Origin: Microvirga sp. SRT01
Lineage (GTDB): Bacteria; Pseudomonadota; Alphaproteobacteria; Sphingomonadales; Sphingomonadaceae
Length of the DNA stretch: 64,000 nt
Assembly: GCA_018139225.1 (NCBI GenBank)
Contig: JAGSNX010000001.1
Location: 806,001-870,000, forward strand
Reading direction: 5' to 3'
Shown here: one piece after another, positions 20,225 to 28,643 of the stretch
Numbering within the stretch: the stretch's first letter is position 1
Layout: every line of letters begins with the position of its first letter
Made by a program: the position numbers and the translations under genes
Notes under the pieces: generated by a model
What the model was told of the DNA's origin: nothing
Database searches by the model: none
The model's input: only the letters and a program-made list of their open reading frames with translations

Positions 20225-21070
20225 TCACGCGGTCACCTGCGAATAGCCCGCCCGCTCCAGCTCATGCGCCAGTTCCGGCCCACCCGTGCGGGTGATCACG
20301 CCGCCATCGAGCACGTGGACGAAGTCAGGCTTCACGTAATCGAGCAGCCGCTGATAGTGCGTGATCAGCAACACCGCCTTGTCGGGCGCGCGCATGATGC
20401 GGTTGATACCGTCGCCGACGATCCGCAGCGCGTCGATGTCGAGGCCGGAATCCGTCTCGTCGAGGATCGCGAACTTCGGATCGACGATCCCCATCTGCAC
20501 CATCTCGTTGCGCTTCTTCTCGCCACCCGAGAAACCGACATTGACCGGGCGCTTGAGCATCTCCGCATCCATGTCGAGCTTGCGCGCTTCCTCGCGCGCC
20601 AGCTTCAGGAATTCCGCGCCCGACAGCGGCTTCTCGTCGCGCTGCCCACGCTGCGCGTTCAGCGCCTCGCGCAGGAACTGCACGTTCGACACGCCGGGGA
20701 TCTCGACCGGATACTGGAAGCCGAGGAACAGGCCGGCAACGGCGCGCTCATGCGGTGCGAGTTCGAGCAGGTCGATCCATTCGCACTCCCCCGCTCGTCC
20801 TGAGCTTGTCGAAGGGCCGGACGCGAGCGCGCCCTCTGTGGCGTGTGCTTCGACAGGCTCGGCACGAACGGAGGAGAGGAAACGCACGCTGCCCGCCGTC
20901 ACCTCGTAACCGGGACGACCGCCGAGCACGTAGCCGAGCGTCGACTTGCCCGCGCCGTTCGGCCCCATGATCGCATGGACCTCGCCCGCGTTCACGGTCA
21001 GCGAAAGACCCTTGAGGATTTCCTTGCCGTCGATCTCGGCGTGGAGGTTTTCGATGTTCAGCATTGTCAT
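20225..21070 (-). CDS. sufC: Fe-S assembly ATPase SufC with a repeat-derived insertion
   Basis: The cytosolic ABC-type ATPase of the SufBC2D scaffold. Walker A is GPNGAGKS (36-43), the signature is NVGFSGGEKKR, and Walker B is FAILDETDSGLD. Length is 281, about 33 more than the usual 245-250. The surplus is residues 66-97 (beginning SSVRAEPVEA and including GPSTSSGRA), encoded by an inverted repeat at 20794-20868 and placed between the first beta-strands and the Q-loop region. All catalytic motifs are intact, so the protein is probably functional with a surface loop. The ATG overlaps the DUF559 stop (ATGA); an alternative ATG is at 21064. Confidence 0.93.
   Translation of the reverse strand: MTMLNIENLHAEIDGKEILKGLSLTVNAGEVHAIMGPNGAGKSTLGYVLGGRPGYEVTAGSVRFLSSVRAEPVEAHATEGALASGPSTSSGRAGECEWIDLLELAPHERAVAGLFLGFQYPVEIPGVSNVQFLREALNAQRGQRDEKPLSGAEFLKLAREEARKLDMDAEMLKRPVNVGFSGGEKKRNEMVQMGIVDPKFAILDETDSGLDIDALRIVGDGINRIMRAPDKAVLLITHYQRLLDYVKPDFVHVLDGGVITRTGGPELAHELERAGYSQVTA
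20794..20868. repeat. REP-like inverted repeat read in frame inside sufC
   Basis: The arms CTCGTCCTGAGCTTGTCGAAG (20794-20814, 21 bases) and 20848-20868 are inverted copies with a few mismatches, flanking 33 bases. This is the common sphingomonad intergenic palindrome whose core is CTTGTCGAAG / CTTCGACAG. Here it lies inside a coding sequence, adds a whole number of codons and contains no stop in the sufC frame. It accounts for the extra residues of this SufC. Confidence 0.85.
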
Positions 21071-21543
21071 CTCTCTAGCCCCTCCCCTTCAGGGGAGGGG
21101 TTGGGGTGGGGCGTTCGCCGGTCGGGCAACGCTCGTAGTTCATCCAGAAGCCGTGCCAGCACGCCCTCGATATTCTGCATGACGTCGGTGTTCGTGAACC
21201 GCACCGTTCGGAAGCCGAGTACGGCCAGCGCAGCATCGCGACGCTCGTAACTGGCGGCATCGCTGTGCGTATGCCCATCAACCTCGACGATCATCCCTTT
21301 CTGCGGGCACAGAAAGTCTACGATGACCATGCCGATCGTCGCCTGCCGCCGAAACTTGAAACCGCCGAGTTGCGATTGCGACAGACGCGACCATAGCCGC
21401 TTCTCCGGCTCCGTCGGATTATGGCGCATAGCGGAGGCGTGACCGTGCATACGGTCGATCGTGCTCGCGGAGAGGCCCCACCCCCTGCCCCTCCCCTGAA
21501 GGGGAGGGGAGTCAAGGCGACGATCGTCGTCGCGGGGTGTCAT
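21067..21543 (-). CDS. DUF559 endonuclease-fold protein inside the suf operon
   Basis: A 158-residue protein of the DUF559 family, which has the Vsr/restriction-endonuclease fold. The fold marks are [26 protein letters not shown] and [10 protein letters not shown] (about 67-95), the expected acidic active-site area. The first 31 residues and the last 15 ([12 protein letters not shown]) are translated from two inverted GC-rich repeats (21474-21512 and 21077-21113); the domain proper begins near [16 protein letters not shown] (ATG at 21450). The annotated ATG overlaps the sufB stop (ATGA) and its own stop overlaps sufC (ATGA). No role in cluster assembly is known; it looks like a repeat-bracketed insert that kept the operon coupled. 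Confidence 0.85.
   Translation of the reverse strand: MTPRDDDRRLDSPPLQGRGRGWGLSASTIDRMHGHASAMRHNPTEPEKRLWSRLSQSQLGGFKFRRQATIGMVIVDFLCPQKGMIVEVDGHTHSDAASYERRDAALAVLGFRTVRFTNTDVMQNIEGVLARLLDELRALPDRRTPHPNPSPEGEGLER
21077..21113. repeat. GC-rich repeat, left end of the DUF559 cassette
   Basis: The outer hairpin CCCCTCCCC-TTCA-GGGGAGGGG is followed inward by TTGGGGTGGGG. The other end of the cassette (21474-21512) is its inverted copy. Together they act as terminal inverted repeats of about 37 bases around the DUF559 domain. The sequence is translated as the last residues of the DUF559 ORF. Confidence 0.75.
21474..21512. repeat. GC-rich repeat, right end of the DUF559 cassette
   Basis: An inverted copy of 21077-21113: inner block GGCCCCACCCCC, then the hairpin CCCCTCCCC-TGAA-GGGGAGGGG outward. 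It supplies residues 11-23 of the DUF559 reading frame. Related two-ended elements lacking any ORF lie at 18943-19074 and 24578-24668. Confidence 0.75.
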
Positions 21544-23006
21544 CCCACAGATCCTTCAAGGCTGATCCCCAGCAACTTCTGCGCCTCGACCGCGAACTCC
21601 ATCGGCAGTTGCTGCAGCACCTCGCGTGCGAAGCCGTTGACGATCAGCGCGACCGCCGCTTCCTGATCCAGACCGCGCGACATGGCGTAGAACAACTGGT
21701 CCTCGCTGATCTTCGACGTCGTCGCCTCATGCTCGATCTGCGCGGAGGGGTTGCGGACCTCGATATACGGGATCGTGTGCGCGCCGCACTGGTCGCCCAG
21801 CAACAGGCTGTCGCACTGGGTGAAGTTGCGGACGTTCTCCGCCGTCGGGCCGACGCGGACGAGGCCGCGATAGGTGTTGTCCGAACGCCCTGCCGAAATC
21901 CCCTTCGACACGATGGTCGAGCGGGTATTCTTGCCGAGATGGATCATCTTGGTGCCGGTATCCGCCTGCTGACGGTTGTTGGTCACCGCCACCGAGTAGA
22001 ACTCGCCGACCGATCCGTCGCCCGACAGCACGCAGGACGGATATTTCCACGTCACCGCGCTGCCGGTTTCGACCTGCGTCCACGACACCTTGCTGTTCTT
22101 GCCCTGACACAATGCGCGCTTGGTGACGAAATTGTAGATGCCGCCAAGGCCGTTCTCGTCGCCCGGATACCAGTTCTGGACGGTCGAATATTTGATCTCG
22201 GCATCGTCCAGCGCGACCAGCTCGACCACCGCGGCGTGCAACTGGTTCTCGTCGCGCATCGGCGCGGTGCAGCCCTCCAGGTAGCTGACATAGCTGCCCT
22301 TGTCGGCGACGATCAGCGTGCGTTCGAACTGGCCGGTATTCTCCGCGTTGATGCGAAAATAGGTGGACAGCTCCATCGGGCAGCGGACGCCCTCCGGAAT
22401 GTAGACGAACGTGCCGTCGCTGAAGACCGCGCTGTTGAGCGTTGCGAAGAAATTGTCGCGCTGCGGCACGACCTTGCCCAGCCATTTGCGGACGAGATCG
22501 GGATATTCGCGGATCGCCTCGCTGATCGAGCGGAAGATGACGCCCGCCGCCTCCAGCTCCTTGCGGAACGTGGTCGCCACCGACACGCTGTCGAACACCG
22601 CGTCGACCGCCACACGCCGCGGCGGCTCCGCGCCCTCGACGTTCGCGAGCAGCTTCTGCTCCTCGATCGGAATGCCGAGCTTTTCATAGGTGCGGCGGAT
22701 TTCGGGATCGAGTTCGTCCAGCGACGCGATCGTCGCCTTCGCCTTCGGTTCGGCGTAGTAGAACGCGTCCTGATAATCGATCGGCGGGACGTTGAGCTTC
22801 GCCCAGTCCGGCGCCTCCATCGTCAGCCACAGGCGGAACGCTTTCAGCCGCCAATCGAGCATCCATTCGGGCTCGTTCTTTTTGGCGCTAATGTAGCGAA
22901 CCGTATCCTCCGACAGCCCCTTGGGCGCGAAGTCCTGTTCGATGTCGGTGGCGAAACCCCACTCGTACTTCTTCGATACGGCCGCATAGGCCTCGGCGTT
23001 CTTCAT
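21540..23006 (-). CDS. sufB: Fe-S cluster scaffold subunit SufB
   Basis: A 488-residue core scaffold of the SUF system. Conserved blocks include [29 protein letters not shown] and the C-terminal [16 protein letters not shown]. The cluster/sulfur-accepting cysteine region [16 protein letters not shown] is intact. The start is the ATG overlapping the stop of the Rrf2 regulator gene (TGATG); the longer open frame is that gene's shadow. It is the first structural gene of the operon and is separated from sufC by the DUF559 ORF. Confidence 0.97.
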   Translation of the reverse strand: MKNAEAYAAVSKKYEWGFATDIEQDFAPKGLSEDTVRYISAKKNEPEWMLDWRLKAFRLWLTMEAPDWAKLNVPPIDYQDAFYYAEPKAKATIASLDELDPEIRRTYEKLGIPIEEQKLLANVEGAEPPRRVAVDAVFDSVSVATTFRKELEAAGVIFRSISEAIREYPDLVRKWLGKVVPQRDNFFATLNSAVFSDGTFVYIPEGVRCPMELSTYFRINAENTGQFERTLIVADKGSYVSYLEGCTAPMRDENQLHAAVVELVALDDAEIKYSTVQNWYPGDENGLGGIYNFVTKRALCQGKNSKVSWTQVETGSAVTWKYPSCVLSGDGSVGEFYSVAVTNNRQQADTGTKMIHLGKNTRSTIVSKGISAGRSDNTYRGLVRVGPTAENVRNFTQCDSLLLGDQCGAHTIPYIEVRNPSAQIEHEATTSKISEDQLFYAMSRGLDQEAAVALIVNGFAREVLQQLPMEFAVEAQKLLGISLEGSVG

Positions 23007-23422
23007 CACGCTTGCTCCAACACCGACAGGCTGGCGAGCGAAACACCCGCCAGCGCGCCGCGCACCGCGCCGTTGACGACGCTCCAGTGCGGCTTGACCC
23101 GACAACTTCCGTCGATCGCGCAATCGTCCCGCGTCCCGGAGACGCAGGACGTCAGCGCGATCGGCCCTTCGACCGCCTCGATCACATCCGCCAGGCTGAT
23201 CGCCGAGGGCGGGCGCGACAGGCGGAACCCGCCACCCGTACCGCGCGCACTTTCCAGCAGGCCCGCCGCGGCAAGGCGGCTGACCAGCTTCTGCGCGGTC
23301 GGCAGCGGTACGCCCGTCTCCTCCGCGAGCAGGGTCGCGTTCAGCCGACCCACGCCGCCGCAGTGGCGCGCGGCGGCGGCCATCAGGACGACCGCATAAT
23401 CGGCTAGAGAAGAGAGGCGCAT
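23006..23422 (-). CDS. Rrf2-family Fe-S regulator of the suf operon
   Basis: A 138-residue winged-helix repressor/sensor of the Rrf2 family (IscR/SufR-like). The HTH region is [22 protein letters not shown], followed by the wing [10 protein letters not shown]. Three cysteines, C93, C101 and C107, are spaced like the cluster ligands of IscR (C-X7-C-X5-C), so it should sense cluster supply through a bound [2Fe-2S] or [4Fe-4S] cluster. It is the first gene of the suf transcript, and an 8-9-8 palindrome sits six bases before its ATG, which points to autoregulation. Confidence 0.9.
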   Translation of the reverse strand: MRLSSLADYAVVLMAAAARHCGGVGRLNATLLAEETGVPLPTAQKLVSRLAAAGLLESARGTGGGFRLSRPPSAISLADVIEAVEGPIALTSCVSGTRDDCAIDGSCRVKPHWSVVNGAVRGALAGVSLASLSVLEQA

Positions 23423-23427
23423 CGTTC

Positions 23428-23452
23428 CAATCGGATCGTTTCCGTCCGATTG
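23428..23452. promoter_or_regulatory. Palindromic operator candidate of the suf operon
   Basis: CAATCGGA (23428-23435), nine bases, then TCCGATTG (23445-23452) form a perfect 25-base dyad just upstream of the Rrf2-family gene. Its place between the regulator and the divergent pyrD makes it the best candidate binding site for that regulator. The half-site differs from the E. coli IscR boxes; the assignment rests on symmetry and position. Confidence 0.6.
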
Positions 23453-23514
23453 CAGATGGTGCAGTGCAACGCCGCGATCAACCGCTATCTTTGCAAACGA
23501 CTCGCAGGGGTGCG

Positions 23515-24555
23515 ATGAGCGTGGCCATGTCCTGGTACCACCCTGCCCTGTTCGCGCTCGATGCGGAGCGCGCCCACGCCCTGACGCTCAGGATGCTGTC
23601 GCTCTGGGGCGGCGCGGGAACGCCGCTGGCACGGGACGGGGCAAGCTATCCGCGGCTGGCGACGAGCGTCGCGGGCGTGACCTTCGCCAACCCGGTCGGG
23701 CTGGCCGCGGGCGTCGACAAGAACGGCGAAGCGATCTCTGGCTTCTTCGGGCTGGGCTTCGGATCGGTGGAGATCGGTACGCTGACGCCGCGCCCGCAGG
23801 CGGGAAATGCGAAGCCGCGTCTGTTCCGCTTGCCGGAGGATCGCGCGGTGGTGAACCGCTACGGCTTCAACAACCACGGTTTCAACGCCGGCCTCGCCAA
23901 TGCGCGCTCGGCGAAGCGGCGCGGTACGCTCGGCATCAACGTCGGCGCGAACAAGGATTCGGAGGACCGGATCGCCGATTATTCTAAAGGCGTAGCCGCC
24001 GCCGCGCCGCTGGCCGATTACGTGACGATCAACATCAGCTCGCCCAACACGCCCGGCCTGCGCGACCTGCAATCCGGACAGGCGCTGCGCGACCTGCTGG
24101 CGGCATCCGTCGCGGCGAAGGGCACGACGCCGCTGTTCCTGAAGGTCGCCCCCGACCTCGACCCCGCCGGCGTCGACGACATCGCCCGCGCGGTGATCGA
24201 GGCGAAGGTCGATGCCCTGATCGTCGGCAATACCACCATAACGCGACCGGGCCTGCGCTCCTCTAACGGCGCGGAGACGGGCGGCCTGTCGGGTGCGCCG
24301 CTCGCACCGCTGGCACGTGCACGGCTGGCGGATTTCCGCACGGCGACAGGCGGCGCGGTGCCGCTGGTCGCGGTCGGCGGCATCGGTTCGGCAGAGGAGG
24401 CCTATGCCCGTATCCGCGCCGGGGCGAGCCTCGTGCAAGTCTACACCGCGCTGGTCTATGAGGGGCCGGGGTTAGCGGCGCGGATGCTCGCGGGACTGGA
24501 CGCACTGCTGGCGCGCGACGGGTTTGCGAACGTGGCGGATGCCGTGGGGGCCTAG
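23515..24555 (+). CDS. pyrD: Dihydroorotate dehydrogenase (quinone), class 2
   Basis: A membrane-associated FMN enzyme oxidising dihydroorotate to orotate in pyrimidine synthesis, with quinone as acceptor. The N-terminal amphipathic segment (WYHPALFALDAERAHALTL) that docks to the membrane marks class 2. FMN/substrate motifs are GLAAGVDKNGEA, INISSPNTPGLRDLQ and VGNTTITRP. Length is 346. The start at 23515 is chosen for AGGGG five bases upstream; a second ATG at 23527 is possible. It is divergent from the suf operon. Confidence 0.95.
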   Translation: MSVAMSWYHPALFALDAERAHALTLRMLSLWGGAGTPLARDGASYPRLATSVAGVTFANPVGLAAGVDKNGEAISGFFGLGFGSVEIGTLTPRPQAGNAKPRLFRLPEDRAVVNRYGFNNHGFNAGLANARSAKRRGTLGINVGANKDSEDRIADYSKGVAAAAPLADYVTINISSPNTPGLRDLQSGQALRDLLAASVAAKGTTPLFLKVAPDLDPAGVDDIARAVIEAKVDALIVGNTTITRPGLRSSNGAETGGLSGAPLAPLARARLADFRTATGGAVPLVAVGGIGSAEEAYARIRAGASLVQVYTALVYEGPGLAARMLAGLDALLARDGFANVADAVGA

Positions 24556-24577
24556 CGCGGGATCAACGCGCACGCAT

Positions 24578-24668
24578 CTCCCCTCCCCTTCGGGGGTCGC
24601 GGATGGGGCGGTGCCGCAAACCAATCGCTGGTGGAGAGGCCCCACCCAGCCCTACCCTGAAGGGGAGA
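24578..24668. repeat. GC-rich inverted-repeat element after pyrD
   Basis: A two-ended element like 18943-19074 but shorter (91 bases). The left end has CTCCCCTCCCCTTCGGGGG then GGATGGGGCGG; the right end has GGCCCCACCC then a degenerate CCCTGAAGGGG hairpin. Only about 17 bases lie between the ends. It lies between the converging pyrD and ggt. Confidence 0.6.
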
Positions 24669-24759
24669 GAGCCGAAGAATAGACCTGGAACCTTCAGGTT
24701 CCAGCATCTCCGACCCGTGCTCCCGCGGATGCCCCCGCGCGGGGGCACCACACAGCCCC

Positions 24760-26499
24760 TCACCGCACCGGCGCGTCCTCGATCATCACCCTGCCTTCGC
24801 GCCGCGGATCGTAACCGCCGTCGAGCATCCCATTCCGCACGATCACACCGTGCACGCCAGAATCCTCCCCCTGCCCCGCCCGCACGTCGACGCCGCGCGC
24901 CAGCAACCCGGCGCGCACCGCGGAGGAGAACCGGTCCGCCTCCCCCTGAAAACTCCCGCCGCGCGCGATCAGGTTGGGCAGCGCGATCGCCTGCTGCATC
25001 GGCAGTTTCCAGTCGATCGCCGCGACCAGCGACTTGCCGACATAGGCGAGGATGGCATTGCCCCCCGCCGACCCGATCGCGCCCGCGAACCGCCGGTCGG
25101 CGTCGAGCAGGATCAGCGGCGTCATCGACGATCGCGGTCGCTTCCCCGCCGCGACGGCATTCGCGGCCGGACGCCCGGCGGCATCGCGCGGCGAAAACGC
25201 GAAGTCGGTCATCTGGTTGTTGAGGAAGAACCCGTCGACCATCCGCCCCGACCCGAAGATCGATTCGACCGTCGTCGTCATCGACACGACATTGCCCTGC
25301 GCATCGCCGACGATGAAGTGCGACGTACCGACCGGCTCCACCTGCCGGTCGTTCGCCGCGACCGGCGCTCCCGGGGGCGTGCCGGCTTCGGGCGGCGGCC
25401 CGGCAGTCGCGCCGATCAGGCGCGCACGGCTGGCGACATAGGTGGGATCGATCAGCCCCGTGACGGGCACCTGCACGAAAGCAGGATCGCCGAAATAGCG
25501 GTCGCGATCGGCGTACATCAGCCGGCTAGCGGCGGCGAACAGGTACCACGCCTGCGCATCGTCGGGACCGCGTTCGGCGATGTCGGTCCGCTCCAGCAGC
25601 ATCAGCAATTGCAGCATGCCCACCCCGCTGGCGGGCGGCGGCGGCACGCACACGGCATACACGCGGTACCGCCCGCACACCGCCTCGCGTTCGCTAGGCG
25701 TATACCGGGCGAGGTCGGCGAGCGTCATCGTACCCGCCAGCGGCCCAGCTTGGACGCGCGCTACGATCCGTCGCGCCGTCTCGCCTGCATACAGCGCGTC
25801 GGTCCCCTGCGCCGCCAGCCGCCCGAGGAACGTCGCATAGGCGGGGTTGCGCAACCGGTCGCCCGGTCCGACCAGCCCTCCGCCGGGCTTGGCGAAATAG
25901 GCCAGCACGTCGGGCGCGTTCGACTCCGGAAACGCGCCGCTCGCCAGGAACTTGCCCAGTCGCGGCGATACCACGAAGCCCTCGCGCGCGGTCCGCTCCG
26001 CATCCGTGAACAGCGTCCTCCACGGCAGCGCGCCATGCCGCTGCTGGACGAGCGCGAGCATCTTCACCGCCCCCGGCACGCCCGTCGCACGCCCGCTCAG
26101 CACCGCATCGCGGAACGGCAGCGGCTTACCGTTGTCATCGAGGAACATGTCCGGCGTCGCACCCGCCGGTGCCGTCTCGCGCCCGTCATAGACGACGACC
26201 TTGCGCGAGGCGGCGTCGTAATAGCTCATGAAGCCGCCGCCGCCGACGCCGGAGCTTTGTGGCTCCACCAGCGACAGCATCGCCTGCACCGCCACCGACG
26301 CGTCCGCCGCGCTGCCACCGCGCCGCAGGACAGCCATGCCGGCCTCCGTCGCCAGCGGGTTGGCGGCGATCACGAAGATCTTCGCCTTCGCGATCGGAGC
26401 GGCAGGCTGTGCGGCGGTGGCCGCCATTTGACGGTCGGCCGCGCAACCGGACAGGACCAGCGCGGCAGCGACCGCGATCGAACGCAATATCGATGTCAT
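24760..26499 (-). CDS. ggt: Gamma-glutamyltransferase (lipoprotein)
   Basis: An Ntn-hydrolase that cleaves glutathione and other gamma-glutamyl compounds in the periplasm. The start MTSILRSIAV gives a signal peptide with lipobox LSGC (C19), so it is a lipid-anchored precursor. The autoprocessing/nucleophile threonine is T392 (PVGTSHFIV); downstream are the substrate-binding blocks TVESIFGSG and LNNQMTDF. Length is 579. A longer open frame upstream overlaps the divergent ligase promoter and is rejected. Confidence 0.92.
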   Translation of the reverse strand: MTSILRSIAVAAALVLSGCAADRQMAATAAQPAAPIAKAKIFVIAANPLATEAGMAVLRRGGSAADASVAVQAMLSLVEPQSSGVGGGGFMSYYDAASRKVVVYDGRETAPAGATPDMFLDDNGKPLPFRDAVLSGRATGVPGAVKMLALVQQRHGALPWRTLFTDAERTAREGFVVSPRLGKFLASGAFPESNAPDVLAYFAKPGGGLVGPGDRLRNPAYATFLGRLAAQGTDALYAGETARRIVARVQAGPLAGTMTLADLARYTPSEREAVCGRYRVYAVCVPPPPASGVGMLQLLMLLERTDIAERGPDDAQAWYLFAAASRLMYADRDRYFGDPAFVQVPVTGLIDPTYVASRARLIGATAGPPPEAGTPPGAPVAANDRQVEPVGTSHFIVGDAQGNVVSMTTTVESIFGSGRMVDGFFLNNQMTDFAFSPRDAAGRPAANAVAAGKRPRSSMTPLILLDADRRFAGAIGSAGGNAILAYVGKSLVAAIDWKLPMQQAIALPNLIARGGSFQGEADRFSSAVRAGLLARGVDVRAGQGEDSGVHGVIVRNGMLDGGYDPRREGRVMIEDAPVR

Positions 26500-26620
26500 C
26501 GGACTGTCCTTAGGTGATCCGATCGCCGATGCGAATGCCCCTGTTAGCGCGGCGAGCGCCGGGATAGATGACGTCCCAAAGCCCCTCCCCTGACGAGGAG
26601 CGGATACCGCGCAGGAAAGG

Positions 26621-28417
26621 ATGGCGATGAGCCGCACGCTGGAACACTTCCCCAACCTCGTGACGATGTTCTTCACGCGGGCGCGGGAGAAGGGCGATGC
26701 GCCGTTCCTGTGGGCCAAGAAAGGCGGCAAGTGGACCTCGACCAGCTGGGCGGAAGCGGCGCGTCAGGTCGCCAGCCTCGCCGCGGGACTGAACGCGATC
26801 GGGCTGAACCGCGGCGATCGCGTGATGCTGGTCAGCGAAAACCGACCCGAATGGTGCATCGCCGATCTCGCGATCATGGCCGCCGGCTGCATCACCGTGC
26901 CGACCTACACCACCAACACCGAACGCGATCACCTCCACATCCTCGAAAACAGCGGCGCGTGCGGCATCATCGTGTCGACCGCAAAGCTGGCCAAGGTGCT
27001 GCTCCCCGCCGTGCTCCGCTCCAATCAGGGGCAGACCGTGATCGGGATGGAGGAGATGCGCGCACCGGCCGGCTCGATCGACTTCCACCTCTGGCACGAC
27101 CTGATCGCGAAGCATCCCGCCGATGTCGCGAAGGCAGAGGCGGCGGCGGACTTCCAGCGCGGCGACCTGGCCTGCATCATCTACACCAGCGGCACCGGCG
27201 GCGCGCCGCGCGGGGTGATGCAGCATCACGGCGCCATCCTGCACAACGCCAAGGGCTGCGCGACCGTGATCTCGGAGGATTTCGGCTGGGGGGACGAGGT
27301 GTTCCTGTCCTTCCTGCCGCTGTCGCACGCCTATGAGCATACCGGCGGCCAGCATTTCCCGATCGGCCTCGGTGGGCAGATCTATTACGCCGAAAGCCTC
27401 GACAAGCTCGCCGCCAATATCGAGGAGGTGCGCCCGACGATCATGTTCGTCGTGCCCCGCCTGTTCGAGGTGCTGCGCACGCGGATCGGCAAGGCGATCG
27501 AGAAACAGGGCGGCATGTCGTCCTATCTGCTCAGCAAAGCGCTCGACATCGGTGCGAAGGAGAGCGAGGGGCGCATGCGGCTGCTCGATCGGCCCGCGCA
27601 GTTGCTGGTGCGGACCTTGTTCAAGCCGAAGATTGCGAAGAAGTTCGGTGGGCGGATGAAGGCGATGGTGTCCGGCGGTGCGCCTTTGACGCCGGAGGTC
27701 GGGCTGTTCTTCCAGTCGCTCGGCGTCACGTTTCTACAAGGATACGGCCAGACCGAAGCCGCACCCGTCATCTCCTGCAACCGCCCCTCGGCCGGCATCC
27801 GCATGGACTCGGTCGGCCCCGCGTTGATCGACACCGAGGTGCGGATCGCGGAGGACGGCGAAATTCTGGTGCGCGGCGAACTGGTGATGCACGGTTACTG
27901 GCGAAACGAGGCGGAAACGGCCCGCGTCCTGAAGGACGGGTGGCTCCACACCGGCGATATCGGCGAGATCGACGATCGCGGCCGGATCAGGATCACCGAT
28001 CGCAAGAAGGACCTCATCATCAACGACAAGGGCGACAATATCGCCCCCCAGAAGGTCGAGGGCATGCTGACTCTCCAGCCCGAGATCGGTCAGGCGATGA
28101 TCGCCGGCGACCGGCGGCCCTACATGGTCGCGCTGATCGTGCCAGACCCCGACTGGACGCAGGAATGGTGCGCCAAGGGCGGCGGCACCTGCGACTTCCA
28201 GCGCTTGGCGGAAAACCCGGAATACCGCGCCGCGCTGATGGCGGCGGTAGAGCGGGTGAACAAGGACCTGTCGGTCACCGAACGCGTCCGCCGCTTCATC
28301 CTGGCGGACGGTCCCTTCACCATCGAGAACGAACAACTGACGCCCAGCATGAAGACGCGGCGACATGTACTGAAGCAGGTATACGGGGAACGGCTGGACG
28401 CGTTGTACAAGGGGTAG
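26621..28417 (+). CDS. AMP-dependent long-chain fatty-acid-CoA ligase
   Basis: A 598-residue acyl-adenylating enzyme of the FAA1/FadD15 type, activating fatty acids with ATP and CoA. The P-loop appears as IIYTSGTGGAPRGV (near residue 186); the usual TSGTTGxPKG is slightly altered. Other marks are YGQTEAAPVIS and the hinge region DRKKDLIIN. AGGAAAGG lies directly before the ATG at 26621, so the ATG six bases further (26627, MSRTLEHF) may be the true start. The gene is alone and is followed by repeat-bearing DNA. Confidence 0.9.
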   Translation: MAMSRTLEHFPNLVTMFFTRAREKGDAPFLWAKKGGKWTSTSWAEAARQVASLAAGLNAIGLNRGDRVMLVSENRPEWCIADLAIMAAGCITVPTYTTNTERDHLHILENSGACGIIVSTAKLAKVLLPAVLRSNQGQTVIGMEEMRAPAGSIDFHLWHDLIAKHPADVAKAEAAADFQRGDLACIIYTSGTGGAPRGVMQHHGAILHNAKGCATVISEDFGWGDEVFLSFLPLSHAYEHTGGQHFPIGLGGQIYYAESLDKLAANIEEVRPTIMFVVPRLFEVLRTRIGKAIEKQGGMSSYLLSKALDIGAKESEGRMRLLDRPAQLLVRTLFKPKIAKKFGGRMKAMVSGGAPLTPEVGLFFQSLGVTFLQGYGQTEAAPVISCNRPSAGIRMDSVGPALIDTEVRIAEDGEILVRGELVMHGYWRNEAETARVLKDGWLHTGDIGEIDDRGRIRITDRKKDLIINDKGDNIAPQKVEGMLTLQPEIGQAMIAGDRRPYMVALIVPDPDWTQEWCAKGGGTCDFQRLAENPEYRAALMAAVERVNKDLSVTERVRRFILADGPFTIENEQLTPSMKTRRHVLKQVYGERLDALYKG

Positions 28418-28540
28418 GCTGGCGCGTCGTGCAGTGCTGGCTTACTCAAAAACCATCCCACTTCGGCCTGCCGCGGCGAAGGCCGGGGCTCGGTTTCGGT
28501 GAGGCCAATGAGTGCCACCACGTGAGCGGCAGATAGGCCT

Positions 28541-28608
28541 CCCCCCAGGGGGAGGTAGCTGTGGGACGCACCGGGCGACAATGATAGGTGCTCCCGCGAA
28601 GGCGGGAG
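28541..28608. repeat. Half-copies of two intergenic repeat families
   Basis: 28541-28558 is a CCTCCCCC-CAG-GGGGGAGG type hairpin, and 28591-28608 is the hairpin CTCCCGC-GAAG-GCGGGAG related to the element at 4320-4392. They lie between the converging ligase and peptidase genes and could end transcripts from both sides. The remaining bases of this 226-base gap show nothing further. Confidence 0.5.
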
Positions 28609-28643
28609 CCCAGTCACTGGGTCACCCCCTTCGCGGGGAAACA

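Noticed and set aside
21537..23399. 620-codon open frame antisense to sufB and the Rrf2 regulator gene
   Set aside because: It spans two well-identified genes, has a low-complexity Arg/His-rich product and no start signal.
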